Part shown: positions 32,992 through 44,260 of the stretch, piece by piece | Layout: each line of letters opens with the position of its first letter | Numbering within the stretch: position 1 is the first letter of the stretch | Source: Sistotremastrum niveocremeum HHB9708 | Lineage: Eukaryota > Basidiomycota > Agaricomycetes > Sistotremastrales > Sistotremastraceae | NCBI GenBank assembly: GCA_001630475.1 | Contig: KV419400.1 | Coordinates: forward strand, 62,001 to 126,000 | Reading direction: 5' to 3' | Length of the DNA: 64,000 nt | Made by a program: the position numbers and the translations under genes | The notes under the pieces: generated by a model | The model's input: the letters and a program-made list of their open reading frames with translations, nothing else | What the model was told of the DNA's origin: nothing | Database searches by the model: none

Positions 32992-35046
32992 TCAAATCCA
33001 ACTCGAAGGTATCTTCCCAACAGCCTCCGCCCATCTCTCAATCCGCCCCTGCTCCCCGTCCTCGAGATAACTCAACTGCGCTCTCGATCTTCCCTCCTCC
33101 TTAGCTCTCCCCTCCACAGCATCCCTCAATCTCCTCTCCGCATCGCACCAAAACATCACCCAATCCCCTTTCGACTTTGATTGAGTATTTGATAATTCAA
33201 CAGAGGTATCTTGATCCGGATTGCGGAGACGGATGTGTCCGCTGCTACGTTCGAAATACCATTTGTTGACCGGATTATTCCCTCGCGATCGCCAGATCAG
33301 ATCACGGCCGATACCCTGACCCTCTCTTCCTCCGTTAGGATTAACAGAGTATGAAAGACCGAGACCATACGACTCGTCGTGTAAAGCCACCCATAAGAAG
33401 TCGACGGTACCATCACCTTGATGTGATGGCAATACGGCGAATTTATCCAGGTAGGCGAGGGTATCGGACGATGATGAGCTGGAGGAGGATGGAGAGCACG
33501 GCTCTGTGGTGACAATGGCAGCACCGACATAATCACCTGCAACGATCGCAAAATCCAATCGTTTCTCCAATCGCTCGTAAAATCGCTCCTGATCAAGGGT
33601 CCTTCCAAAACTTCCCTCCAAGAGTCTTGTCATTCGCCCCTTATCGATGTCTTCCGGTCTTTTGATAACGGTGATCGGTAAACCCTTCCTTATCAACGTC
33701 GGGGTATCTTTAGTGAGTTTGCTCTCCGATGATGCGCTCAGGGTTGTCGAATTTTGGAGGAAAGCATGTGGTAAACTGGAGCTGAGAGCGGGTTTGTTGG
33801 TGATTAGATTCCCGATTAAACTTTTCTGCGATCGATGAGATACCATCACCGCCGAAGCTTCAGTGGGCATGTATCCCAAACATGTTCGCGCCAACTCGAG
33901 ATTGGAGAGCGCGGTGGGGTTGGAAGAATACCACTCGGGATTGAAAGTGTTCCGGACGAAAGAATATTCGGATTCTAGATTGACGAGAAGATGTGGGAAT
34001 CCCGAGCGCGCGTAAGAAGGGATGCCGCCTTCGCGATTTATGATCATGAGACGGAGAGGAGTGAGATCAACGAAGTTCGACGCGTCGATAATTTGGGCGC
34101 CACGCGAAGCGCTCTGCGAACCTTCTGATCGCTCTGGTGCGCCGACGCCACTGGCATGGCTATGTGATGTGAGCTGAGCAACGTCCTGCGCCGCAGCTTC
34201 GACCATCCCGCGAGCGAGCGCTGCGATAACGTCGTTCGAATGAATCCGTACTGAACGGCAGAAGGAGTCCAGTGCGAGAGGTGGCAAGACAGGGATTTCA
34301 CCTGCTCGAAGTGCGGATCGTAAGGGATTTAGGTCTTTTGGGTATGCGTGAGCTTCTGGAATGTAGGAGCCATCTTCCTGAGTTTCCAGGTGCTCATCCT
34401 CGGGTTTGGGACCCAGATGAACGATGGTTTCCAGTAAGGGACGCGCTTTCGCACCTTGCTTTTCTAAAGCAGAGGTCACGAGCATCACCTGCTCGATGGC
34501 GTTGACGCGTTCATCTGGACTGCCCTTCTCCCATTTGTCATCTTCCACGACAATGACGCTGACGAGGCCTAGCTTTTCGAGATAAACCAGGCCACGAGCA
34601 ATGGATTCGAGTTGTCGGTCTGTAAATGGACCTTGGACTTTAACGAGGGCGGTGCGACGATGGACGGGATCAAGGATGGATTCAATAACGGGTGATTGGG
34701 ACAATTGTTCTTGGAGACTGAGTTGGCGACGGGTCTGATGCGATGATGATGTAGAGGTGGATGATGCAGGTGATAATTCGAATGGGTCTAGATGGAGGGT
34801 TTGAGACGTTGAAGCTTTCTTTTCTGTGGCAGAACGGGCTCCGAATGAGTTCAGGTAATTTTGTGAGTCTCTCAGAGACGGTTTTGCGCGAAGAATTGAC
34901 ATTATAAAATCCTGATGCAACATAGTTAGCATAAGTGAACTGAAAATATTCAATTTTAGGTGACTCACATTATGATCGACCTCGCCATCATCTGCCTCCG
35001 AGGGCGGGGGTCGACGCAGTCCACGAACGGTCTGTAGCAGGGTCAA
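32992..35046 (-). CDS. ARG2: N-acetylglutamate synthase, mitochondrial
   Basis: Exon 1 (35046-34969) and exon 2 (34911-32992) are joined over a 57-base intron (GTGAGT, a GCTAAC branch-like site, CATCAG) that happens to be in frame, giving 665 residues. The N-terminus is short and basic, suiting mitochondrial import. Residues about 110-430 correspond to the amino-acid-kinase-like half (SVIVVEDDKW, ALARGMVEAA, LRLMIINREGGIPS). The C-terminal 200 residues are the vertebrate/fungal-type acetyltransferase domain, with AYLDKFAVLPSHQGDGTVDF, RDLIWRSRGNNPVNKWYFER and GDWVMFWCDAE. The enzyme makes N-acetylglutamate from glutamate and acetyl-CoA, the first step of arginine synthesis. No uORF was searched for exhaustively. 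The neighbours are not part of the pathway. Confidence 0.92.
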   Translation of the reverse strand: MTLLQTVRGLRRPPPSEADDGEVDHNVSHLKLNIFSSLMLTMLHQDFIMSILRAKPSLRDSQNYLNSFGARSATEKKASTSQTLHLDPFELSPASSTSTSSSHQTRRQLSLQEQLSQSPVIESILDPVHRRTALVKVQGPFTDRQLESIARGLVYLEKLGLVSVIVVEDDKWEKGSPDERVNAIEQVMLVTSALEKQGAKARPLLETIVHLGPKPEDEHLETQEDGSYIPEAHAYPKDLNPLRSALRAGEIPVLPPLALDSFCRSVRIHSNDVIAALARGMVEAAAQDVAQLTSHSHASGVGAPERSEGSQSASRGAQIIDASNFVDLTPLRLMIINREGGIPSYARSGFPHLLVNLESEYSFVRNTFNPEWYSSNPTALSNLELARTCLGYMPTEASAVMVSHRSQKSLIGNLITNKPALSSSLPHAFLQNSTTLSASSESKLTKDTPTLIRKGLPITVIKRPEDIDKGRMTRLLEGSFGRTLDQERFYERLEKRLDFAIVAGDYVGAAIVTTEPCSPSSSSSSSSDTLAYLDKFAVLPSHQGDGTVDFLWVALHDESYGLGLSYSVNPNGGREGQGIGRDLIWRSRGNNPVNKWYFERSSGHIRLRNPDQDTSVELSNTQSKSKGDWVMFWCDAERRLRDAVEGRAKEEGRSRAQLSYLEDGEQGRIERWAEAVGKIPSSWI

Positions 35047-36468
35047 CGATGAGCAGGACGAGGGCTGCAGTGACTAACAGCATAAGAACGAGAAGCAGAA
35101 ATTGAACGGGGCAAAGGAGACGAATATTTTACACGGAGCATGAATGTAGGAGAAGAGAGGAATAGCAGCTGAAGGAGTCAAGACATGGTACAAGTAATCG
35201 GCTCTCGGATCTTTATCTTGAAAATTTTAAGCGATGCACCATCTCCGCACCGCCACAATCCGAACAATCCCGCCAGCGTCTGCCACTTGCACGCAATAGC
35301 ACAATTCCAGCATGAACACTGCTCGAGCCGTTAATGCACCAGAGTGGTTCCATTCTGCGCTTTTACTTCAGAGGGCTCATATGGCGTAATGACCTCCTTA
35401 ACGTTCCCAGTCAACAAACAAGCCTATTTACCTCACGAGAAGACATAATACAACGAGCCCTGGTCCGATGATCATCCAATACACCTTCGCTGCTACTCGC
35501 CATTTCAGCTCAGTCTCATGCACAGTCCACTTGACCAATGGTATTACATCTTTGAATTCGGTACGCAATCCCCGCATCAACTTGACCCTGCCCAGGTCAC
35601 GCCCTACATTCGATTCGCTTGTATTTTTGCGCATGCCTCCCCGCTCGGAGCATCGTGCGATTGCGTGCAATTCACGAACGTGAACCTGAGCGTCGTCCAA
35701 GAGTTTGTTACCCCTTTCCGGATTAGGTCATTCACCCCCGAATACTGGTCGCCCGATTAGTCCGAACCGTCTTGTTTACTTACCAGCCCTCCAGGCTATG
35801 CATCGCTTGCTCTCAAACACATTCTAATAAACGCCTCGCAAGTGTTCTGATCATTTCTACTCTTGTCTACTGATCCGGCATCTCCACACGCGCCTGAAGT
35901 TTCTCTAGTCATTTTTGTACCCTCATCGGTGTCCCGCTCCAGGTTCTCATCGGCATCTTGATAATCACTCTCAGGGTCGCAGAAGACACGCCGGACGGTC
36001 AGGCAGGCATCCCGACCTTCTGCGATCTATGATCGTCGTGAGGCCGCAGGTCACCATCCCGGCGTCACGCTATCCTTTCATAAGCTAGCCTAGAAGACTC
36101 ACCTACGCCACTGGATCAGCTTACCAGGAGTGCCCCCGAATGACCCTGCCCAGTCGCTTGTCGCCTAACTCATTTCACTTCATTCTGGCTTGAGGTTTCG
36201 AACGTTGCTGCGATTAATGGCGATCTGATTCAATGCTCGCAGAATGACACTGGCAGGAACAGTCGTGGCTTTCCTTTTTCGGAGAATTCAGTTCCGTCAA
36301 TGGGCCCATCTCATCGCAGGTATTCTCTGACCACGGCTCGGAAGACTATCTTAATGACGCTACGGACCCCGAAAGGTCTTAGTTCTATCGCATCCCGCGC
36401 CGCTTGCTCACTTCGTGCCACGGCCTACGGCGGGCTCTAAAGATTCCTTAAGCCTATTCCATCTCCCG
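35047..36468. other. Long intergenic region
   Basis: I see no gene in about 1.4 kb. Short open frames at 35.4-35.8 kb overlap on three frames and have no motif. Confidence 0.45.
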
Positions 36469-36705
36469 ATGTTGATTTTCATCAAAGTGTACCTGCTCGG
36501 TGCTCTCGTCCCTGCGGTTTTTGCATCGCCTTTGGTTACGTACTCGTCCGAGGGTGTTGGGTCTTCTTGGGCGACGCGTACGCGGAGGGTTATCACGAGT
36601 ACTAGGAAATCTCATGCTCGCCCTTACACAACGTTCATACTCCAAGAATTTGCATGCGATCAGAACTGTGGACTTTCGGGAACCAACATTGGATCGCACA
36701 CCTAA
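36469..36705 (+). CDS. Possible small secreted protein
   Basis: A 78-codon frame starts MLIFIKVYLLGALVPAVFAS, a plausible signal peptide, followed by a Ser/Thr/Arg-rich stretch with a dibasic TRTRR site and a C-terminal CDQNCGLSGTN. No intron is needed. It has no TATA box at the spacing seen in the micro-peptide family and no Cys-Pro end, so I do not include it in that family. The signal-like start is the only support; it could be chance. Confidence 0.35.
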   Translation: MLIFIKVYLLGALVPAVFASPLVTYSSEGVGSSWATRTRRVITSTRKSHARPYTTFILQEFACDQNCGLSGTNIGSHT

Positions 36706-37422
36706 TGAGGCAAGCACTCCCAATCGAGAATCGAAATTTACCCCTGGGCCAAGCTCGTGGTCTGCTACATTTTCCTCACAGGTTGCAAGGCACAAAATGC
36801 ATGCTACCATACACCTTGTCCTCGCACAATTTTCCGTAGACAGTGTAAATGATCATTGAACAAGACATACAGAGAATGGCAATGAGAATGAGAATGAAAA
36901 ATGCTATAATGCTATAAAACAGAACAAAGCATGTATCGATATCAAAGCAAAATTGCAAAAATGACACAAAAAATGGGAATGGGAATGGGAATGGAATCTC
37001 GCAACTGGAACAAAACAGAACAATGAACATACTCGTATCGATATCGTATCATCTCGTAACGTAAAACAATGGAGGGGGAATCAAGGTATCCAGAACACAT
37101 ATGCACAATTGCGGTTGCAAAGAATCGTCAAGGAAAAATGGATGCGAATGAGGACATGGACATGGATGAGACCGAAAGGGTCTATGAAACTAGTGTGGAT
37201 GACGATAAGATGAGGGGGTTATAGATGTCGATGAGAGACCCAGGCCCCTCGAAGTCCATAGTATCTTCAAATCTAAACCCACTCCCTCAGCCGTGCGTAG
37301 TCGTAGTCATAGTCGTGGCAATGATCGTAAAGAAATGAGAAAGAAAAATGCAAACGTCAAATGAATCAGATCGCAGTCGCGCACGATCGCGCACGAAGCC
37401 GGTGCTAGGCGCCAGAGGTAAC
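36706..37422. other. Intergenic, simple repeats
   Basis: This is the 3' flank of the methyltransferase gene. It includes A-rich sequence with imperfect GAATG/GGGAAT tandem repeats at about 36872-36994. No gene is seen. Confidence 0.5.
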
Positions 37423-40229
37423 CTAGCCCTCCTTGTACCCGGTGAAGACTCTCAGGATCCTCGAGCTCTTACTCTCCTGATAATCCGCGAACAGGACTTC
37501 CAAGGCCTCAATGGCCTTTTCCAGATCGCCCTCCATAGCCTGTTTCTTGATCGGCAACGGATCAAGTGGCTGGACGCGCCAAGATTCTTCACCGAGCGCA
37601 CACTGAACAGAGTGAGCGAATGCACAGCGTTTCTTCATATCCCTATACCAGCATCAGTCATGTACCGTCGAAGCATAATCTGGAGGAAGGCATACTTCTC
37701 GAATTCTTTGATCATCCGATCAAACGTAGCTCTCTGCGGTGCAAGAGCCCACTCCTTATTCGACCCGGCATTGGTACCCATACCATTCGACTCAGTCAGA
37801 TCCTCATCACGGTATATCTTACTCCCTCCATCTTTTGCCTCCTTATCATCCTGTCTAAATCCTCCACCTTCCCATCCAAGCGCTTTCAACGACCTGACTT
37901 CCGCCGCACTGCTTCTTGCCAGTTGTAGCTGCAGCTCATCCCACATCGCCTCTTTCGCAGCTAGTATCGTCACGTATGTCTTCTGAAGATGATACGCAAA
38001 TGCATAGGGATTCTCCTGAAGATCGTCAATGAGCTTTTGAATAGGGAATAGCGATGATTGGGCGGCTGTTGCTGGAACCGTGGTGAACGTCGGTGGAAGA
38101 GGTTTCGTTCGCGGAGTGATGAAGTCGGGTTTCAAAGGAAGAGTAGCTTGCGACAAGGACTCGAACGGTCTCGATCCTGATCCGGAACGGGAATGCGATT
38201 GGGACCACGAAGACGACTGGGACGTATTTGCGGAGTTGGATGGGGAGAAGGCGGATTGAGGATGTCCAGTATTATCGGTATCGGCTGAATTGGCAGTGCT
38301 TGCCGAATTTGATCTTACGGATCTGGTACCGTATGTCGATGTGTCTGAGACAGGTATTGGTGGAGGGGGTGGGAATCCAGTAAGAGAGGGGAAGGGTTTT
38401 GACGAGGACAATGAGGGTGGAGGAATTGTCGATGCAGAAGGGATGGTAGGTAATGGAGGAGGATCGGGTTGCGGACGATGAACAGTTCTCTTTATTCGAT
38501 CTCTTCTTGGTGGTCGCGGGGGAAGAGGAATATTGAGAGCGGGCGAGTGCACGACTTGCTGGAAGTATGTGTTCACATATGAAGGAATGATGGCTTGAAG
38601 GGTCTTAGAGTTAATCGATGGAACCAAGGAATGTAACTTACAAGTTGGCTGGAGGTTGATAAACCGCGTCTGAAACAACCCATAATACAAATTCTCCAGG
38701 AGCCTGTGAGGGTGGTTTTTTGGATCTAAAAAGGGCTTGGCGGAAGTGGTGGGTGATGGTGGGGATGTCCAGGAGGAAGTTGAGGCTTTCGGTGATTGTG
38801 TCGAGTTTAGAGGAGGGCTTTCGAGGTCGGGCTCGGGGATAGGAGCGATGATGGGAAATAGAATATCTATCCCGAAGACTCAGTTGGGCGCATACAATGA
38901 CGATTGCGTGACAATAACAGACCTTCTTCGATCATCTCAAATGCACCGCCAGGCCTTAAGACCCGGTTAATTTCCTGTAATGAAGCATATAAGGATCCAC
39001 GCGGTGCAATATATTAGACAATGCAACATACCGAAAAAAGCTTATCCCATAGATTCTCCGGCACCGCCGTAGCTATAGAACGGACATGCACATGGTCGAA
39101 AAAGTCATCTTCAAAGGGAAGTTTTCCGGTCAAACTGAAAAATTGAAATAGAGAATGATAAGATTAGTGGACTGTGGGAACTTTTTGACCATGGGGAAAA
39201 GACGTACAAGTTTCCCTGAACCCATCGGATACGTGAGGCGAGGTCTTTCGGTAGATGTTCGAGTTTCGGTTGAGTAGGGACCAGGTCAAAGCCGACGAAT
39301 TCGCATGCCTGGGACGTGGGGAAGGGGATGAGTGAGTCAGGTACGAGGTGTCATGTGGGGAGACGCTCACCGGCCATTGTCTGGCCGCATCGAGAACCCA
39401 GACTAGTGTCAGGAGTTGGTGAGTATGACCTAGGCAACATGAGATTGAATAAGCTTGCCTCCGGACTAGTGCATTTTGTTGAGCGAAAAGCAGAATACAA
39501 TAAGACGAAGTGGTACATACGCCGCATCCCAAATCCAAAGATCTCTCTGGCAAATCATCTCCAAAATTCATGAATGACACAGACTGCTTCAAGGATGTGA
39601 GAAAAGTGTGGTTGACGATATCACTGGAGGTGGCACAGGCGCGTCAGGACAACTCAAGTATGGTCAGTGGCTGAAACTGACGTGTCGATGATGTCTCTGT
39701 CGTGGGACAGAGGATATGGGGCTTTCACGACGTCAAACGTATGATGTGGCACGCCATATTTCTGAATCAAGGCTGGTTTTCCAGGTACGTATTGCGAAGG
39801 CCGAGCTGGACTCTCGTTAGTCGACGAAGTCCTGGTTCTCGACTTGCTCTTTTTTCTGTCGAGCTTGCGCTGCTCGGAGCGAGACGACGAGCCAGTACGA
39901 CCCGACGGCTTTGAAGGTCCACTAGACATATGCGACGAGTCTGCACCGTCTGCTGTTCGTGGACGCCTTCTCCTCGGGACTGCGACTGGCTGCTGATATG
40001 TTCTGGCGTTTGGTGGGACGAGATGGGCGGCAGTATGAAGTAAAAGCGGCTCCTGGGAAGAGAAGGCGGCCGGAGCCATGAGAGACGACGAGTCGGACGG
40101 TCGGCGGGCTACAGTTGCACTAGAATCCAAAGACTGGCGGGCTGTTGTTCTTAGAGGGATGCCGTCGGATTGCGGCTCACGATCGCGACGGTGATGACGG
40201 CGGCGATTCGGACGTTGCGGAGATGTCAT
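37423..40229 (-). CDS. SAM-dependent methyltransferase with long disordered regions
   Basis: Eight exons (40229-39682, 39623-39517, 39402-39371, 39308-39208, 39134-39032, 38974-38923, 38866-37696, 37642-37423) sum to 2334 bases, 777 residues. The first 180 residues are basic and disordered. A class I methyltransferase core follows: RSLDLGCG (motif I, SAM binding), VLDAARQWP, EFVGFDLVPTQPK with the motif II acid, LPFEDDFFDHVHVRS, and EINRVLRPGGAFEMIEEG. After it, about 300 residues are rich in Pro and Ser, including FPPPPPIPV, then a helical C-terminus (KKRCAFAHSVQCALG and EALEVLFADYQESK). The intron after GCGV uses a weaker GTACCA donor, chosen because it restores the motif. Fungal relatives with this split layout are common but their substrates are mostly unknown. 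The start could lie at an upstream in-frame ATG (40385). Confidence 0.8.
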
Positions 40230-41767
40230 TTCCGTCGGTAGCTCGACCGGCACCATCAGCATCTGCATCAGCGCGGACATGGCGGCGACGGCGAGCTCGA
40301 CGCTCAGCAGTTCGTGGTCGTCGTTCCAGTCCAAGGAGCATAACCGACTCATATATTTTCTGCTCGCCCAACCCCGGCATCCCATTCAGTTCACACGGCC
40401 CCTCTCGTCCGTCGCGGACGCTCTCATATTCGGACGCTGTTCCTCGTTTCACTGCTATTTCTCCGAACCATCCGCGACATCCATTTCTCTTGAAATTTCC
40501 CGGAACATTAAACTCCAACAACTTCGCAATACATGCAATCCAGACCTTTCTCCAAGTTCTCGTCATTCTCGGCATAAAAGTCTGTCTATTTAATACTGCT
40601 CAGCCTCTCCATCCGTGTCTAGACGGGGAGCTCAGGATACTCTTCGAGATCAGGCAAAACAGGGCATCTCCATCGCTCGTCGGTCTCTGCCGAAACAACG
40701 GAACATGCCTCGATGGACCCCATGACGTGATGCCGCCCCTCAGTCCAATATTCCAAGGCATTAACTTTCCAGTCTATCTAAGATTTTTGAGCACTTTTTA
40801 TCAGGCACAAAGCTCATTTCCATGAGTTCAAATAGCTTATATCCATCCCGATGAATCTCTCACCAAAAATGGGTACTAGAAGCGAGAAAGACTCCGATCA
40901 CGCACACGACCTCCACGCAGCGAACCACGCGAGAAGCCACAAATCCCGATCATCCTTCTCTTCTCGTCACTTGATCTTCCACGAAAACTTCATATGGGGT
41001 CGTGCGGTCAAGTATCACCGTAGGCAGCCACGCACACCTCATATCTTGTCATTTCGATCACGATCCCCTACAACATGGAGTGCCATGCACAGGTAGCATT
41101 GGCAGGGAGGTCAATACCATAAAATTAACGACTGTGCTCACCAGTGACCACACCGATTTCTCAAAGCGAAGAAATCAAGTTCATCCACCAAGGAACGAAG
41201 TGAGCAGATCAATCCCCATGAACCGAGTCTCTATCGCAGCATGCGTCCCAGCCGTTCGACCACACTGCCAGATAATTTGGGATACTACGTATGGACTGCT
41301 ACTCGCGGAATTCTCGGCAAATCACCTCTGGCAGGGTGCAGCTTACCAGTTCCTGTTTCTTCCATGCTCGGGACTCAGGCTCTTCCGTAGGGATGATAGG
41401 GGTTAGTAATCATGTTCTCCGCTTCCAAAAATCCTTCCTTTGCAGCGGCCTATTTTGTGAATCTCAAATGTCAGAATCATTGCGATCGGTCCCCTGCTAT
41501 ACCGGAACTCCTCACTTATACCTCAGCCAGTGTCTGTCTGGGCTTGAGGTCTGTTCAACCGGTGGAGCTGTACTCTTAATGTACCAACAAAAAAGGGCGG
41601 GAATCCAACGCTACGGAATATTCCCGACACACTCAAGCATGCTGAAAAAATGGCAAGTACAAACAACACTCCAACGTCCCACATTCCTCTCCTCCCGATC
41701 GCAAATACAGATATAAAACCATCAAAAATACAACTAACTTCCATGAACTCCGACCGTTCCATTCTGC
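40230..41767. other. Long intergenic region
   Basis: No gene could be supported on either strand in about 1.5 kb. The open frames are short, overlap one another and lack motifs. Confidence 0.4.
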
Positions 41768-41970
41768 CTACGCCGGGGTATGAACAGGAGGACATGGTTG
41801 TCCGTTAGGAATGCATTGGTGTGGATCAGCCACTGGGACAGCTACATTTGACAATAATGGAACAAAGATCAATATACGCAGGAACCAAACGAAAGAATCC
41901 AACCTTCAGCTAGACCGATCAATCCCAGAATGCATGCCAGTGCCAAAACCATTTGTGTCGCAAATTTCAT
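41768..41970 (-). CDS. Secreted micro-peptide, Cys-x6-Cys-Pro family (member C)
   Basis: Two exons, 41970-41904 and 41841-41768, encode 46 residues. Exon 1 is a signal peptide (MKFATQMVLALACILGLIGL) of 67 bases, the same length as in the members at 48.3, 49.7 and 52.6 kb, and the intron is again in phase 1 at the cleavage region. Exon 2 reads AVPVADPHQ and then C-IPNGQP-CP, followed by an extra tail PVHTPA. Unlike the others, it has no second intron: the final Cys codon is intact and the protein runs seven residues past it. An AT-rich TATA-like stretch lies about 85 bp upstream (near 42051-42056). It may be an ancestral or intron-lost form of the family. Function unknown. Confidence 0.62.
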
Positions 41971-42539
41971 GCTGAGTGCGATGTGTATCGGTCGGCTGTC
42001 GGTGGTGTTTCTGAGTTTCGAGCTGGTAGAAGTACAAGACTTCAGCTTGTTATATATTCTTCGAGGAGAGATGATAAGGCACCTGCACCATGTGCGAACA
42101 TCCTCTCCACTTTTGCTCAACGACGTTCCCATCTCGATCCCGGGGGCAAGTATCATGTGGTACACATACTTCCTCGTCCGACTATGAGACAGAATCTCCC
42201 AGTATACTAGCTCAATTGGCAACGTCCAGCAGCTCAATTCAATTGCTTTTTGGAGTCGAGTGGCTTTGTGGGCGCCCAGCCGGGATTTTCCGAACTTGCT
42301 GATCTGCAGAAGTACTGTATCGAAAGCGTATCGCTCGCTACTATAAGTGGACATTCCTTCTACGGAATCACGACCACCTAAATTTGATATGGAGACCGTT
42401 ATTGAGATCCTATGTTCGACTTGCTTTGAATATTATTCCTTTCCATACCAAGACTCTGACATGAACGGCAGCAATGCCGAACAGTCTCGTGAATACAACG
42501 CACGGTCATTCATATATAACGTACAAATCAGCTTACAGG
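41971..42539. other. Intergenic
   Basis: This is promoter-side sequence of the micro-peptide gene and the 3' flank of the next gene. Nothing else is seen. Confidence 0.4.
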
Positions 42540-43610
42540 CTACGCGGGGTTGAACCACAACCTCACTTGGATCACCCGATCAGAATATTCATCGGTGAAC
42601 GCTGTCAAATCCGCCGTGAAATCGAGATCTCCGTATGATTCATCGTAGAATGTTATCAGAGGCGAAGATGCTATGGAGAGATTAGAGTAAGAGGAGGAAT
42701 ATTCCGTAGAGGACAGGGTTGTATACACACATGTGCCACTCCTCCAGCTTGCAGTCAATTCCAGAGTCGTAGAGTCAATGTTCCATATCTGGCTTTCTCC
42801 TTGACTGCCTATAGCATTTCCAGTGGCGGGGGATGATGACTCTAGTGGAAAACAAAACAAAATGGAGTGAGCAAATTTCGCCAGACGAAATGACACGCCG
42901 GAACGTACGGGGAACTGGTGTCATGAATGCATAACTGATAAATTGGTCACTAAATTACATTTACAATTGTCCTGTGCGGTGAAACTCACGAGGGACTACC
43001 GGATACAAAATCACTTCCTTGAAATCCAAGCGCGGCTCCGACATAACCATAGGGTTCACTAGCGACAACAAGATCGATAAACCCGGTGGTACTGGAGACA
43101 GTCACATGGGCAGCCGATGAAGAAGAGAGGGTGAGTGCGAAAGTGTGGTCACTGGCTTTACCGGAAAGGTTAGAATGGAAAGGGTCATCACGGTGGAGAG
43201 AGTGGATCGAAACATACTCAAGGTGGAGGCAACGTAGCCTATCAAGCTTCCACTTCTGAATGTCACTGAAATAGTCCCGGTCGCACTAGAAGAATCCAAA
43301 AATAAATATTCGATCGCACCGCGGGTCCCGCATTGACACATACGGGAGAGTTAGCGTGCGAGGTACGAGCTCTGTACGAATCGTTCAGGATGATCGAAGA
43401 GTCACTCGAAGACGAGAGAATTAAAGTACCGAAAGGTGATGGCTGCCTCTTGTCCACGGAAATTAGAGTCAGTTGACTAGGGATCTTCGCGGGTTTTCCG
43501 TCATGCAATGGATGAGAATAGGTGACGCCATTCCGAGCAACCGAAGTCGGATGACCGAGGACAAATCCGGACAAGGAAGCCAGAAAACATAAGGTGAGGG
43601 CGAGAAGCAT
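42540..43610 (-). CDS. Secreted protein, three-member family (member 2)
   Basis: Seven exons (43610-43430, 43371-43344, 43285-43218, 43155-42990, 42934-42909, 42841-42731, 42670-42540) total 711 bases, 236 residues. MLLALTLCFLASLSGFVLG is a signal peptide; the mature start has YSHPLHDGKP, matching HSHPLVDGKP of the 20 kb gene, and a dibasic DKR at about residue 52. The third exon (68 bases) and the fifth (26 bases, encoding YAFMTPVP) have the same sizes as in that gene. The C-terminus carries GESQIWNIDSTTLELTASW, SPLITFYDESYG, and DRVIQVRLWF. A TATA-like box is near 43680-43686. The family is unnamed to my knowledge. The next gene on the same strand is a third member. Confidence 0.77.
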
Positions 43611-44260
43611 GAGTCGCAGCTAGAAGTTGATGAAAGATCCTCTGAAGAACGGGCTACATGAGGAGCCGAAGCAAGCTCGTTTTATATTCTCGGGCTATCA
43701 TCTATTGGTAGATCCCGCCATAAGCGCACGCTGACCTGAAGGAAATTTAGCGAGACCACATTAGGAGTGTCATTGAGTTGTGTTCCGGTGAGCCAGGCAC
43801 AACAGCAGAAGAGTCGGAACATTTGTCAGGCTCAAGGACAAATCGATCGTTCCTGATCAGAGTTCATAAAAGCCATGGATAATCGATTGGACCCAAACAT
43901 TCAATACGAGAGGCAATTACCAGAGAAACCCAGAAAATTTCGGGAGCTACCCCACGTTGTAGAGCTCGTGCTTTCGATGTGGTGAAGAAGTTATGGGAGA
44001 TCTGAAGAAAGGTTCGGCCGAATTACCAGGATTGAAGGGTACCGGTGACGGGAGGAGAGGAGGAATTCAAACTCCGACTACGATGTTTTCTTTTCGTTTT
44101 TGAAAAATAATGCATTGAGAACAACCCAAGAAACAACTAGTGCTAGTACTATACAGTATTATTAACATTGTCGACATAATCCACATCAATTCGACAGGAT
44201 GGTCCATGGCCATGGATGCAAACGTTTAGGAGTATTCAGTCACTGGCAACGGAAGGGGAG
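43611..44260. other. Intergenic
   Basis: This region holds the promoter of the preceding minus-strand gene. No gene is seen. Confidence 0.4.

Noticed and set aside
36872-36994. GAATG/GGGAAT tandem repeats as a telomere-like or minisatellite locus
   Set aside because: Imperfect and short; reads as simple-sequence drift in a 3' flank.
37348-37986. 212-codon plus-strand frame
   Set aside because: Antisense to the C-terminal exons of the methyltransferase gene.
38604-38641. Apparent 38-base intron (GTAAGT to CTAAG) in the methyltransferase gene
   Set aside because: Removing it shifts the frame, whereas reading through keeps one open frame to the end, so I kept it as coding.
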